64,000 nucleotides of DNA from Cronobacter sakazakii (GCF_000982825.1 NZ_CP011047.1:2170001-2234000), one strand, 5' to 3'. Positions 27,185 through 35,239 are shown, numbered from the stretch's first letter. The notes: a model not told the origin generated them from the letters alone. Translations and numbers: made by a program.

Positions 27185-28092
27185 CATTTGCGAATCCACC
27201 TCGGATAGCCCTCATCGGAAATGTAGGAGGGTTTAACCGCAAAAAACTTCGCATAAATGTCTAATATACTCTCTTTAGCAGACGCAGGATCGCTAACAGA
27301 TATTGACAGGTGTTTTTTACAATACCGCCTAAACAGAGATAGTGAAGAAAAAAGCGCACGTACCCTTAACATTGTTTTCTTCCCATTTTCCATTACCCAC
27401 ACGAACCTCTTAATTCTGGATAAAAAGCGTTCAGGATCGCCTCGCAAATAAGCATGAAAGAAAGCAAGTGCAATCATATCAAAGTAGCAGGTAATAAAAG
27501 TGACACGCTTACCTTTAAACTTAATTATTTTGTTTCGAAAAAGCTTACATATGTATTTCAGACAATAAAGGATGGTTCTTTCTTTTAAGCGAATCAGTTC
27601 CGCATTCAATAGATCAAAAATAAAAACCTGGTTGAAAACTGCGTCAGCATTTAAATATCTGCTTTGTCCATTTTTTATTCTTGGCAGCTTGCCAATTTTA
27701 CAAAACAATGCATTAACTTCATCGTCTGAATAATTTTTAACGATAGAATTGATGAGACTATGCGGCATATCCTTCCTTTTCTTACTTAGAGAATGACCAT
27801 TAAACATCTCAAAAGCATCATTTTCAGGGATTTTATCTTTATTCATTTTGTTTATAAATGAAGGTGCAATCATAATGTTCTCTGGTACATTCATCCCTCC
27901 TTTTGAATTTGGATACTTATGACTTAAATCCAGCTTAATAAATGGAGTTAGTTTGTGTTCATTTTTTTTGCAGTTGCCTCGTATTTTCTTTTTCAAAAAA
28001 TGGCTACATGGAATCTGTAATCGGGATTTAATTCGGTATAGTGAAATGATGTTGGCGATATCCTCAAGACCGTTAATTGAATTCAATTGCAA
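27181..28092 (-). CDS. Unknown AT-rich gene B, possible HNH-like fold
   Basis: This 303-residue basic protein has an N-terminal region with two Cys (IPCSHF, RGNCKKNEH) followed by LDLSHKYPNSKGGMNVPENI and PSFINKMNKDK. The order Asp-x-x-His, then Gly-Gly, Asn and Asn-x-x-(x)-Lys resembles the HNH/His-Me finger pattern, but the match is weak. The rest is Lys/Arg/Phe-rich and helical. It lies 59 bp downstream of int on the same strand and could be the outermost prophage gene or part of a cargo pair with gene A. Confidence 0.7.
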   Translation of the reverse strand: MQLNSINGLEDIANIISLYRIKSRLQIPCSHFLKKKIRGNCKKNEHKLTPFIKLDLSHKYPNSKGGMNVPENIMIAPSFINKMNKDKIPENDAFEMFNGHSLSKKRKDMPHSLINSIVKNYSDDEVNALFCKIGKLPRIKNGQSRYLNADAVFNQVFIFDLLNAELIRLKERTILYCLKYICKLFRNKIIKFKGKRVTFITCYFDMIALAFFHAYLRGDPERFLSRIKRFVWVMENGKKTMLRVRALFSSLSLFRRYCKKHLSISVSDPASAKESILDIYAKFFAVKPSYISDEGYPRWIRKC

Positions 28093-28151
28093 TGGATTGT
28101 TTTTAACAAACCGGATTGGGCAGATTGAGGCGTTGATATGAAAGGGATTTG

Positions 28152-29438
28152 TTACTTCTGATTTACTGCCTGGGGCATCTGTGGGGCATTTCCTCCAAAA
28201 TTAGCGTTCAGTATGCTCATTTGATCCACATTGTTATCGTTCATCCATTTCCCGTAAACGCTGTAAACCATCTGCGCTGAATTGTGACCCATCTGAGATG
28301 CTATGAAGTTAGGGTTGGCCCCGGCACTTAATGCCCAGCAAGCGTATGTGTGTCGAGACTCATACGCCTTCCTGTGCTTAATTTTCGCGCGCTTCAAAAT
28401 TTCATTCCAGGTGGCACCGAAAGAGCCAGGTGCATACCAGTCACCACCTTTCCCGTTTCTTGCTGTTAGCCGCGGCACAAATACGAATGTGCATAAGTCC
28501 ATCCGTGTCCTGCCAAATTCCCTCAAATTAACTTCTATGTGGTGCTGTTTGCCCATCCTTGTGTATGCCATTTGGCTTTTTAGAGCCTCTATCGCCGGGA
28601 GAGTCAGGTTTATCACCCTATTGCCTGACTCCGTTTTAGGCGGCGTGAAGTGATTCTTAATTGCCATATTCCTCGACACCGTTATTGTCCAGTTGACCAT
28701 GTCGATATCTTCCCAGGCTAGGGCGCATATTTCTCCGTGCCGCATGCCTGTATTGATTGCCAGAATCCACAGGTTCTTTATTTGCTCGGAAGGGCAAGCC
28801 GTCAGTAGACGCTCATACTCATCCTTCGTAAGTGGCTCCGGTTCGGACCTGCTCTTTCTGAGTGGATCAATACCTGTCATTGGCGATTTATCTATGTATC
28901 CATTAAGCTCAGCAAACCTCATCATGCTGCCCATCGTTGACATATAGACGTTTACAGTCCTCACCGTTCTTCCCTTTTTGGAAAGGCGTGACTTTTGGTT
29001 GTTGCTGACAATTTGGTTTCCTGTAAGCAACTCCTTTCTTAGTCTAAGCATGTCCTCATTATTAAGGCTGGAAACAGTACGTGATGCCCCAAGAATATCT
29101 GTAGCGATGGTTATGTATGATACGTATCTAAGATGAGCATTTTTTGTTATCTCCATTTTCTTAAGTTCCAGCCATCGCGCAGCAAGCTCGCCCAGCGTCA
29201 CACCCTGTCTCACAAACCCGAATCGCTTTAAATTCGGCGACGACGGGAAGCGGGAAGCATAGTTAAACGTGCCGGTTTTTATCTCATAGCCTATTGAGGT
29301 TCTTAGCTCACCTGCCATCTTCCTGTTTTTCGGTGTATCGGGAACGCCGAGGTTTTCCCTTACCCTGGCTCCCTTGTAGATGAACCATATCCGCAGTGTT
29401 CCGCCGTGATTCTCCACTCCTGTTGGATACTTGGTCAT
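28152..29438 (-). CDS. int: Tyrosine-recombinase integrase of the prophage
   Basis: This 428-residue integrase has an N-terminal arm/core-binding part and a catalytic domain from about residue 205. The first catalytic Arg is in TGMRHGEICALAWEDID, the His-x-x-Arg pair in YESRHTYACWALSAG, and the Tyr near VYSVYGKWM. It integrates and, with Xis, excises the phage at att sites. It is the last gene of the leftward operon, so the left att should lie below 28150; the core was not identified. Confidence 0.95.
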   Translation of the reverse strand: MTKYPTGVENHGGTLRIWFIYKGARVRENLGVPDTPKNRKMAGELRTSIGYEIKTGTFNYASRFPSSPNLKRFGFVRQGVTLGELAARWLELKKMEITKNAHLRYVSYITIATDILGASRTVSSLNNEDMLRLRKELLTGNQIVSNNQKSRLSKKGRTVRTVNVYMSTMGSMMRFAELNGYIDKSPMTGIDPLRKSRSEPEPLTKDEYERLLTACPSEQIKNLWILAINTGMRHGEICALAWEDIDMVNWTITVSRNMAIKNHFTPPKTESGNRVINLTLPAIEALKSQMAYTRMGKQHHIEVNLREFGRTRMDLCTFVFVPRLTARNGKGGDWYAPGSFGATWNEILKRAKIKHRKAYESRHTYACWALSAGANPNFIASQMGHNSAQMVYSVYGKWMNDNNVDQMSILNANFGGNAPQMPQAVNQK

Positions 29439-29471
29439 AACGATTCCTCGTCAGTTAATAGGGAAGGGTAT

Positions 29472-29720
29472 TTAAGCAGATTTCTGGCGGGGAATCGCTG
29501 GCCGCTGACGTTCAACCCACGCATCGACTTCATGCCGGTTGTAGAGGATAGGGGAGTTGTCCTTGGGCTGGCAGTCGCCGGAGTAGTGCAGATATTCCTT
29601 ACCTTCCATCCATGACTTCTCTCGCGCTGATTTAATGGCGTTTTTCGTCAGGCCGGTGATCGCCATCAACACTTCTTCGGATACCCATTTGTTGGGGACA
29701 AGCTGAATCACTTCATTCAT
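29472..29720 (-). CDS. xis: Excisionase-like protein
   Basis: This 82-residue basic protein, starting MNEVIQLVPNKWVSEEVLMA, has a MerR-like winged-helix outline with ITGLTKNAIKSAREKSWMEG as recognition region. Size, fold and position directly before int mark it as the recombination directionality factor. The ATG at 29720 follows GGAGATAATCGA; a longer frame to 29768 overlaps the upstream gene. Confidence 0.85.
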   Translation of the reverse strand: MNEVIQLVPNKWVSEEVLMAITGLTKNAIKSAREKSWMEGKEYLHYSGDCQPKDNSPILYNRHEVDAWVERQRPAIPRQKSA

Positions 29721-29760
29721 TCGATTATCTCCAGGCGTAAAAAAGCCGCCCTCAGGCGGC

Positions 29761-30375
29761 TCACTCAATGCGGATGCCAGCTATTTCACCGGCCGCTATT
29801 ATGTCGTACAGTTTGTACCATCCGGGAGATGACAGTTCGCCATCAATCGTCTTTCTTCCATATTCAAAATCGACAGCACCGCCGGCCTTTGCTAAAGCTG
29901 TTACTCCTGCCGCTCGCTTATTGTCTGCCTCTGAGCGGATGGGGCGGAACATCCAATTATTCCCTTGAAACTCTTCCGTAAAATTTCCAATCTCAACAAG
30001 ACGCATTCCATTATTTTCGCTGGTCGCCTTATACGAACACCATGAGCGACCACCATCGACAGACACTTCAGCCTTCACGCCAACCGGAGGCAATCCCTCA
30101 CCATCCCATACCGGCTGTTGCGCAGCGGCGAGTGCGGCTTCGTACTGTTCGCGGGTAACTCTTTCTATCCGCACTCCATCGCCTTTCTCACGCGGTTTCA
30201 CGCAAGCAGCCGCAAAGTCATGACCGTAAACCTTTCCGCAATCGGCACCCCAATTACCATCCTTATCATAGAAATCAATTTGTGCTTCATGCAGATAGCG
30301 CTCGCACTCAACTGCACCCTCAGGCCACCCGCCACGTTTCGGCAATTCCTGCACCAGTAAATCAATTAGCTTCAT
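29761..30375 (-). CDS. Phage early protein, unknown function
   Basis: This 204-residue acidic protein (MKLIDLLVQELPKRGGWPEG) has a pattern common among lambdoid accessory proteins: an N-terminal part with ECERYLHE and DGNWGADCGKVYGHDF, then PVWDGEGLPPVGVKAEVSVD. Such proteins are widespread in enterobacterial prophages next to xis, and their role is unknown. No membrane segment is seen. Confidence 0.75.
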   Translation of the reverse strand: MKLIDLLVQELPKRGGWPEGAVECERYLHEAQIDFYDKDGNWGADCGKVYGHDFAAACVKPREKGDGVRIERVTREQYEAALAAAQQPVWDGEGLPPVGVKAEVSVDGGRSWCSYKATSENNGMRLVEIGNFTEEFQGNNWMFRPIRSEADNKRAAGVTALAKAGGAVDFEYGRKTIDGELSSPGWYKLYDIIAAGEIAGIRIE

Positions 30376-30400
30376 ATCTTTGCTCCAATAAAACCCGCCA

Positions 30401-30748
30401 TCAGGCGGCCTTGAGTAGTTCTTTCATGAGCGCATAAGTTTCTGGCGCGCGTCCGTCTGGTCGCTTCAACTCCTCCTTTAGCAGCCCTGTCAGCCGATCC
30501 CATTCGAGCAGAATTGCAGCAAAGTTCTTTACCTTCTTCGCTATTGCGGGAAAGCTATCTTTAATCTCAGGGATATCCTCAACCAGAAGCATGCATCTGT
30601 GTAGGTCTGCCGGGTCGGAAGGCGCATCGAAACGCCCATGATAAAAGTTCTTTTCCAGGCCAAGTGCAATTGATGCCATCGTCGCACTGCTTATTCCCAC
30701 GCGACCCTTTGCTTGCCACTCCAAAACCTTCATTGCCAAATCAGACAT
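30401..30748 (-). CDS. Phage early protein, unknown function
   Basis: This 115-residue helical protein (MSDLAMKVLEWQAKGRVGIS) starts at 30748 after TTGGAGAAATTT. It contains SSATMASIALGL and DPADLHRCMLLVEDIPE. Similar proteins are frequent in left operons of lambdoid phages; no function is known to me. Confidence 0.75.
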   Translation of the reverse strand: MSDLAMKVLEWQAKGRVGISSATMASIALGLEKNFYHGRFDAPSDPADLHRCMLLVEDIPEIKDSFPAIAKKVKNFAAILLEWDRLTGLLKEELKRPDGRAPETYALMKELLKAA

Positions 30749-30782
30749 AAATTTCTCCAATAAAAAACCCGCACTCGGCGGG

Positions 30783-31037
30783 TCATGGTGTTAACTCAAA
30801 ATTATCATCCCACGGCGGGAATGTGCTCATCCGTCCATGCGACATGATGTACTCTGATGCCGCAGCCATAGAGCTTGGCTTCTCGAACTCAAGCATAAAC
30901 ACATCGTAGTATGCCTTCCCCAGCCACCATCCGCCGCCGTATTCTCGCGCGCGCTGAATGAGAACCCACCGACCGGGCGTAATGCGGTGATGTATCTCGC
31001 CCCTGTAGATAATCAGATAGTCCGAGTCTTTGCTCAT
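30783..31037 (-). CDS. 84-residue protein under a LexA-type promoter
   Basis: This protein (MSKDSDYLIIYRGEIHHRIT, then GRWVLIQRAREYGGGWWLGK) is rich in Tyr and Trp, has no membrane segment, and has no family I can name. The start at 31037 follows TTTTGGGGTGCGTC. A near-consensus LexA box lies 16-35 bp upstream, overlapping the -10 of a promoter with a perfect -35, so it should be induced by DNA damage independently of pL. The genes after it on the same strand lead to xis and int. Confidence 0.75.
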   Translation of the reverse strand: MSKDSDYLIIYRGEIHHRITPGRWVLIQRAREYGGGWWLGKAYYDVFMLEFEKPSSMAAASEYIMSHGRMSTFPPWDDNFELTP

Positions 31038-31052
31038 GACGCACCCCAAAAT

Positions 31053-31095
31053 AACTGTATTTATATACAGTAAATTGAGGTGGGCGGGCTGTCAA
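31053..31095 (-). promoter_or_regulatory. SOS promoter: LexA box and sigma-70 elements
   Basis: On the minus strand the -35 TTGACA (31095-31090), a 17-bp spacer and -10 TACTGT (31072-31067) are followed by the start codon at 31037. The LexA box TACTGTATATAAATACAGTT (31072-31053) matches the consensus TACTG(TA)5CAGTA at 18 of 20 positions and covers the -10, as in typical SOS genes. Confidence 0.85.
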
Positions 31096-31748
31096 TTCTT
31101 GGTGGGAGCTTCCGGGAGAGGCATCCAGTGGGTAGCAGGAAGCTCGCGCCCAGAAACGACTGATGTGAAATATCGACAACTCGCTCCCGAACGCTCCATT
31201 TCACCAACATTCACACACCCATTATCCGCGGTTAGAACTATGTCACCAACTTCAGGCAACCGCTCGCTGCACGCTATCCAGCCAGCAGCTACCGGCGCGG
31301 GCGGTGCTTCAACGAATACGGGAACTAGCCCCGCATAGGGGTGCGCCCACATCCATCCTTTATTCGCTGTTCCAGCCTGGAAATTGCGGAACGCCTGCGG
31401 CTCAGCGTAGGCCACCGGCTCCGCCCGCTCCCGCAGCACAACCGGCGCTGGCGGTGCGGTGTAAAACTTCGTTCCCAGAGGCATTCGCTTCATTTTGTTC
31501 AGCCCCTTAATCGCGCGGTGGGTTCCACTCCCGCCAAGGTGAACCGTGCCATCCATGACAAGCCCGTCAGGCTGGTCAACTACTTCGCCAACAGGCTCCG
31601 CCCGCTCCCGCAGCGCCAGCACAGTCAACAGGCGTTCGGTTAACAAGCGCTGCGCCTCTCCGCTCTGAACATCCGGCTCACCCGGTCCACCGAATCCAGC
31701 GAAAAAATCTGCAATTTCGCTGGCGATAAGTTCGTTAAGTTCGCTCAC
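31092..31748 (-). CDS. DUF551 phage protein
   Basis: This 218-residue protein starts at a GTG (31748). Its C-terminus has the DUF551 signature GWIACSERLPEVGDIVLTAD ending in THWMPLPEAP. The N-terminal part (SELNELIASEIADFFAGFGG) and the middle repeats of LRERAEPV are typical of mosaic lambdoid accessory proteins. DUF551 function is unknown. The end of the gene overlaps the -35 of the downstream SOS promoter. Confidence 0.8.
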   Translation of the reverse strand: MSELNELIASEIADFFAGFGGPGEPDVQSGEAQRLLTERLLTVLALRERAEPVGEVVDQPDGLVMDGTVHLGGSGTHRAIKGLNKMKRMPLGTKFYTAPPAPVVLRERAEPVAYAEPQAFRNFQAGTANKGWMWAHPYAGLVPVFVEAPPAPVAAGWIACSERLPEVGDIVLTADNGCVNVGEMERSGASCRYFTSVVSGRELPATHWMPLPEAPTKN

Positions 31749-31806
31749 GCTTCACCCCTGTCTCAAGATTGATGCCCACCGCTTTCAGTTTTGCTGTGTC
31801 GGTCAT
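31735..31806 (-). CDS. 23-residue linking frame
   Basis: MTDTAKLKAVGINLETGVKR (plus ERT) starts at 31806, sharing ATGA with the stop of the upstream gene, and overlaps the start of the DUF551 gene. It may be a real micro-gene or simply a translational bridge carrying ribosomes to the downstream GTG. No homology is claimed. Confidence 0.35.
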   Translation of the reverse strand: MTDTAKLKAVGINLETGVKRERT

Positions 31807-32240
31807 ACGGCACCGCCTTGACGCAGCTTCTGCGCTAACTCGTCAAGCATATTTGCGTAATTAAACTGGTTTACGCCATCGAGCGCGCACGCCGCCATAT
31901 CCACGCCCTGAGCCCTTACTTCCCGCAGGAATGCGTCCGTGGCGGGGGTTTCGCGCATGACGGCAGCGGCATCAGTAACTGCAGAATAATATTTATCTGG
32001 AATGGGTCCGGAGTCGGGCATTGATACAGCTTCGTACAGCCACTCAAGTGCATTCTTCAGCTCCGCATTCTCCTCCGCCAACTTCTCGCACTGCTTCGTC
32101 TTTTCCCGCAGCGCCGCGGTGGTAACGTCGAGCTTATCCGCCAGTCGGACAATCATCTTCGCGATATCAATCAGCGGCGTATTGCTGTCGAGGCACTTCG
32201 CCAGCTCATGGCCAGCTGCGATTAATTCGTCGTTGTTCAT
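31803..32240 (-). CDS. Ead/Ea22-like accessory protein
   Basis: This 145-residue protein has a coiled-coil core (TAALREKTKQCEKLAEENAE) and a C-terminal ETPATDAFLREVRAQGVDMA block that is common in Ea22-related lambdoid proteins. It overlaps the stop of the upstream 53-residue gene. Its role in phage growth is unknown. Confidence 0.65.
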   Translation of the reverse strand: MNNDELIAAGHELAKCLDSNTPLIDIAKMIVRLADKLDVTTAALREKTKQCEKLAEENAELKNALEWLYEAVSMPDSGPIPDKYYSAVTDAAAVMRETPATDAFLREVRAQGVDMAACALDGVNQFNYANMLDELAQKLRQGGAV

Positions 32241-32398
32241 TTCTTCGCTCCCAGCCAGCGGTTGAGGTATTTGTTGTTATTCACAGAACCGAAGCTGTTG
32301 CGCTTCATGAGTTCTTCGCGGCTCGGCATCGGAGTGTGTTTGCGGTCAGACTTACCGCCGACGGTTACGGTTAAATAATTTGCCTGGTCTCTGGACAT
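32237..32398 (-). CDS. 53-residue phage protein
   Basis: The start at 32398 follows AAGGAGTTAACC and gives MSRDQANYLTVTVGGKSDRK, a basic protein ending NRWLGAKK. The next gene starts within its stop codon. Function unknown. Confidence 0.65.
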   Translation of the reverse strand: MSRDQANYLTVTVGGKSDRKHTPMPSREELMKRNSFGSVNNNKYLNRWLGAKK

Positions 32399-32408
32399 GG
32401 TTAACTCC

Positions 32409-32714
32409 TTAATCGCTAAGAACGTGACCGTAGCGACCGAGGAAGCGGCGCATACGGTTATCTGTTTCTTCAGGGCGGCGCGGGCCGGTGGTGACGAATC
32501 CGGGCATGAACGATGCCGCAAGGTTGTCGTCCCACAACTGCCGGTCTGCCAGCGCATCAGCCTGGCGTGTCATTCGAGCTTCCTTGCTCTCGGTTTCGTA
32601 CTGGCGTCCCAGCGTCTCTTGCAGGTGTGCTTTGATGCGCTCCAGCACCTCTTCTTTGGTGCCGGAGCGTTTTGGTGGGCGTGCGTATCCCGCCCCGGGA
32701 AGAGGTGATGGCAT
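32409..32714 (-). CDS. 101-residue phage protein
   Basis: This charged protein (MPSPLPGAGYARPPKRSGTK, then EEVLERIKAHLQETLGRQYE) lies 17 bp after the exonuclease gene in the same operon. It is probably helical; no motif is recognised. Confidence 0.6.
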   Translation of the reverse strand: MPSPLPGAGYARPPKRSGTKEEVLERIKAHLQETLGRQYETESKEARMTRQADALADRQLWDDNLAASFMPGFVTTGPRRPEETDNRMRRFLGRYGHVLSD

Positions 32715-32731
32715 TTTTTTCTCAGGATTTG

Positions 32732-33286
32732 TTAATTGATTAGTTTCTTCCAGATAGCAGAAACGTATTTAGCCTGATGAATTGCATCGTCTAATGCGTT
32801 GTGACGAGTACCCTCGAATGGCATGTCGCGCTTAGGGTCAAATCCTAGGGCCTTCCCAATCTCGACGACAGTCCTTACATCACGATCATTCCACCATTGC
32901 CATGGGGCATCTATTCCCGCCAGCGCGTAGCTATTGCGCAGAATTACGCAGTCGAATGAAGCTCCATTCCCCCAAACCTGAACAAAGCGAGGGTTTGCAT
33001 GCTTGCTGATGAACTCGCTGAGCCATGTCAAGGAATCAGGAAGGGATGCCGTTTCAGTTGTTAACGACTGACGCGCATCAGCACTTTGCTCCATCCACCA
33101 CAGGATTGTTGATGCGTCCGGTCTGGCTCGGTATCGCATTGATGATTCAAGCGACACGTTAACTGAGAAGTCTTCTCCAATATCGCCTGTCGTTGGTTCG
33201 AAGAACGTTGCGCCGATGGAGATAACAGGCGCGTATGGGCCATTACCCATAGTTTCGAGGTCAAGCATTAAATGGTTCATATTCAT
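32732..33286 (-). CDS. DnaQ-fold 3'-5' exonuclease
   Basis: This 184-residue protein has ExoI LDLETMGNGPYAPVISIGA (catalytic Asp-Glu), ExoII around VWGNGASFDCVILRNSY, and ExoIII RHNALDDAIHQAKYV (His and Asp). It resembles the Rv2179c/exonuclease VIII-like family often encoded beside recombination genes in phages. It probably trims DNA or RNA ends for ERF/SSB-based recombination. It lies directly after ssb. Confidence 0.87.
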   Translation of the reverse strand: MNMNHLMLDLETMGNGPYAPVISIGATFFEPTTGDIGEDFSVNVSLESSMRYRARPDASTILWWMEQSADARQSLTTETASLPDSLTWLSEFISKHANPRFVQVWGNGASFDCVILRNSYALAGIDAPWQWWNDRDVRTVVEIGKALGFDPKRDMPFEGTRHNALDDAIHQAKYVSAIWKKLIN

Positions 33287-33288
33287 CC

Positions 33289-33786
33289 TTAAATAGCCTG
33301 AATGGTGTGGCGAGGAAATGGTAATGTCGCAGGAGCGAAAGGTATGTCATCATCAAAGTCCATAGGTGGGACTGAAGACTGCTGCGATGGCGGTTTTTGT
33401 TTTGTTGTCTGGGATTGCTGTTTCGGCTGGTCTGACTGCTGCTTTCCACCCAGCATCTGCATGGTGCCGCCGACGTTCACCACGACTTCGGTTGAGTAGC
33501 GATCCTGACCGCTCTGATCCTGCCACTTACGGGTGCGCAGCTGACCTTCGATGTAAACCTGCGAGCCTTTACGCAGAAATTCGCCCGCCACTTCCGCCAG
33601 TTTCCCGTACAGCACGACGCTGTGCCATTCGGTCACTTCTTTCATCTCGCCGGTCTGCTTGTCTCGCCACGATTCAGATGTTGCGAGGCGAAGACTTGTT
33701 ACCGCTCCGCCATTAGGCATGTAGCGAACCTCAGGGTCTTGCCCGAGGTGGCCGAGTAAAATTACGCGATTAACTCCATGTCCCAT
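33289..33786 (-). CDS. ssb: Phage single-stranded DNA-binding protein
   Basis: This 165-residue OB-fold protein opens MGHGVNRVILLGHLGQDPEV with WHSVVLYGKLAEVAGEFLRK and the Gln-rich linker. The partner-binding tip DDDIPF is present but not terminal; fifteen more residues (APATLPFPRHTIQAI) follow, unlike host SSB. The start at 33786 follows CAGGAGAAATAAAG. It serves replication and recombination with ERF. Its start region is overlapped by the HNH gene upstream. Confidence 0.92.
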   Translation of the reverse strand: MGHGVNRVILLGHLGQDPEVRYMPNGGAVTSLRLATSESWRDKQTGEMKEVTEWHSVVLYGKLAEVAGEFLRKGSQVYIEGQLRTRKWQDQSGQDRYSTEVVVNVGGTMQMLGGKQQSDQPKQQSQTTKQKPPSQQSSVPPMDFDDDIPFAPATLPFPRHTIQAI

Positions 33787-34297
33787 CTTTATTTCTCCTG
33801 CGAATAACTCCGGCCTCGGCATCCTCTTTCCGATGAAGTGCTGAGTGCTCAGATATTGTTAGTAATTGAAGGTTTGAAGGGTGATTATTCAGCTTGTTGC
33901 GGTCTTTATGGTGGACGTGTTCGTTGCGCTTTATTCGACGCCCGATTATTGATTCCATGACAACTACGTGCTCTGAGCGCCCCTTGTGCTCACCTCTGGT
34001 AAACTCCTTGTAACCGGAGCTGTTTATTCTGTAGCCTCTGGCATGTTCATCTGCATGCTTGAGCTTCCCTGCACTGATGTTGCGCTTCCACTCTTCACTG
34101 AAAATGCGCGTCTTCCCTTTGTTTTGCCCAAGCCTTCCATCTTCGGCCGCCCTACGAATTCCATCACCTCGGCTGCGTAAAATGCCTGCTTTCTTGCAGT
34201 GATGTCTTACTGTGGATTGCGGTAAGCCGGTGGTTGATGAAATCTGCGGAATGCTCATGCCAGAAGCGTAAAGCTCTATTACGCCTTTGCTCGCCAT
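33770..34297 (-). CDS. HNH endonuclease with N-terminal HTH, homing type
   Basis: This 175-residue protein begins with an HTH (GMSIPQISSTTGLPQSTVRH) and carries an HNH site in RNEHVHHKDRNKLNNHPSNL. This architecture is common in free-standing phage homing endonucleases. It sits between erf and ssb, two genes that are normally close together, and overlaps the ssb start by 17 bp. It is probably a selfish insertion with little role for the phage. Confidence 0.85.
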   Translation of the reverse strand: MASKGVIELYASGMSIPQISSTTGLPQSTVRHHCKKAGILRSRGDGIRRAAEDGRLGQNKGKTRIFSEEWKRNISAGKLKHADEHARGYRINSSGYKEFTRGEHKGRSEHVVVMESIIGRRIKRNEHVHHKDRNKLNNHPSNLQLLTISEHSALHRKEDAEAGVIRRRNKDGTWS

Positions 34298-34921
34298 TTA
34301 TGCCGCCTGTTTCAGTTCTTTGATTCGGATGCCGGTTACGTCTTTGCACTTAGTCTGGTGTTCAGGGAAGCCGTTAAGGCGCGTCCATGTTGATGCGTAT
34401 TGCTCCTGCAATTTCTTCGCGTCGTTCTCGGTGCCTGCATACTGGGTGAACTCAGCCAGAATGGTGTCAGCATCAGCAGGATGGATGTGGTGAACCTCCG
34501 CGTCAGCATCAATCGCCGTCTCTTCTGTCGGAATGCAGAACGCCTGAAACGCTGCGTATTTGTAGGCAATCGACATGGCCTTGTTCGTGGCCTTGTCTCC
34601 GCTATCCATCGCTTCGCCGTAGGTGACTACCGTGTGAACGCTGCCGTCCTTTGTGCTCACAAAATCGAACTCTGCTTTAACCACCACATAGAACAGGACA
34701 GTGCCTTTTGGAGTCGTGCGCTCGGTTACGGTGCGCTCAGTGATGCGGGGGAGGATGAGGAGTCCGTGATTAACCAGCGCCGGAGCCAGTGCGTTATAGA
34801 CCTGATCGATGCCGCGAAACTTGAAGTTTTGCTGGGTGTTCGTCCTGTCCTTGCTGATGCCCGTTGCCGCCATTTCCTTGGCTACAGCGCTGATTGCCTG
34901 ATAAACAAGCTTCTCTGTCAT
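34298..34921 (-). CDS. erf: ERF-family single-strand annealing recombinase
   Basis: This 207-residue protein belongs to the ERF superfamily: KTRTNTQQ-like NTQQNFKFRGIDQVYNAL, followed by LVNHGLLILPRI and GEAMDSGDKATNKAMSIAYK. ERF proteins pair single strands and circularise or recombine phage DNA. The start at 34921 overlaps the stop of the Arf-like gene (ATGA) and follows CGGGGAATTACTC. It works with SSB and probably the DnaQ-like exonuclease. Confidence 0.92.
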   Translation of the reverse strand: MTEKLVYQAISAVAKEMAATGISKDRTNTQQNFKFRGIDQVYNALAPALVNHGLLILPRITERTVTERTTPKGTVLFYVVVKAEFDFVSTKDGSVHTVVTYGEAMDSGDKATNKAMSIAYKYAAFQAFCIPTEETAIDADAEVHHIHPADADTILAEFTQYAGTENDAKKLQEQYASTWTRLNGFPEHQTKCKDVTGIRIKELKQAA

Positions 34922-35061
34922 GAGTAATTCCCCGCGAACTCTTGCCATGTAATAGGCTGATTCATGCGTTCAGCCGCCAGGTTAATTTGCTGCTCCACCT
35001 CTTCTTCAATTTCAGGAGAGATGAGAGCGATAAAGTCGTCGTCTTCTAATTCATGCAGCAT
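34918..35061 (-). CDS. Arf-like accessory recombination protein, 47 residues
   Basis: MLHELEDDDFIALISPEIEE starts a 47-residue acidic protein. Phage P22 Arf is also 47 residues and lies directly before erf. Here the stop shares ATGA with the erf start, so the pair is coupled. The name rests on size and position, not on a sequence comparison. Confidence 0.55.
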   Translation of the reverse strand: MLHELEDDDFIALISPEIEEEVEQQINLAAERMNQPITWQEFAGNYS

Positions 35062-35239
35062 GTTTTTTGTTCCAGTCGTCGTCCTGAATATCATTCCATC
35101 CCATCGCGATTTCCCACGCCCATTCATAGGCTAAGTGCCGTCCGTCATCCGTGTCCGGGAATGCAGCTTCATAGAGCTTGTTGAACTCGCGATTACCTTG
35201 TTGAACCAGAATGGTTCCGTTAACAGGGACAATAGTCAT
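35051..35239 (-). CDS. 62-residue phage protein
   Basis: MTIVPVNGTILVQQGNREFN starts this small protein, which contains HLAYEWAWEIAMGWNDIQDD. Its start lies inside the 3' end of cIII and it overlaps the next gene, forming a tight chain. CGGAGTGCCTAACC precedes the ATG. Function unknown. Confidence 0.65.
   Translation of the reverse strand: MTIVPVNGTILVQQGNREFNKLYEAAFPDTDDGRHLAYEWAWEIAMGWNDIQDDDWNKKHAA

Noticed and set aside
28092..28152. Prophage attachment core just outside int
   Set aside because: No repeat of this stretch was found within the window, and the other prophage end lies beyond 64000, so a core cannot be named.
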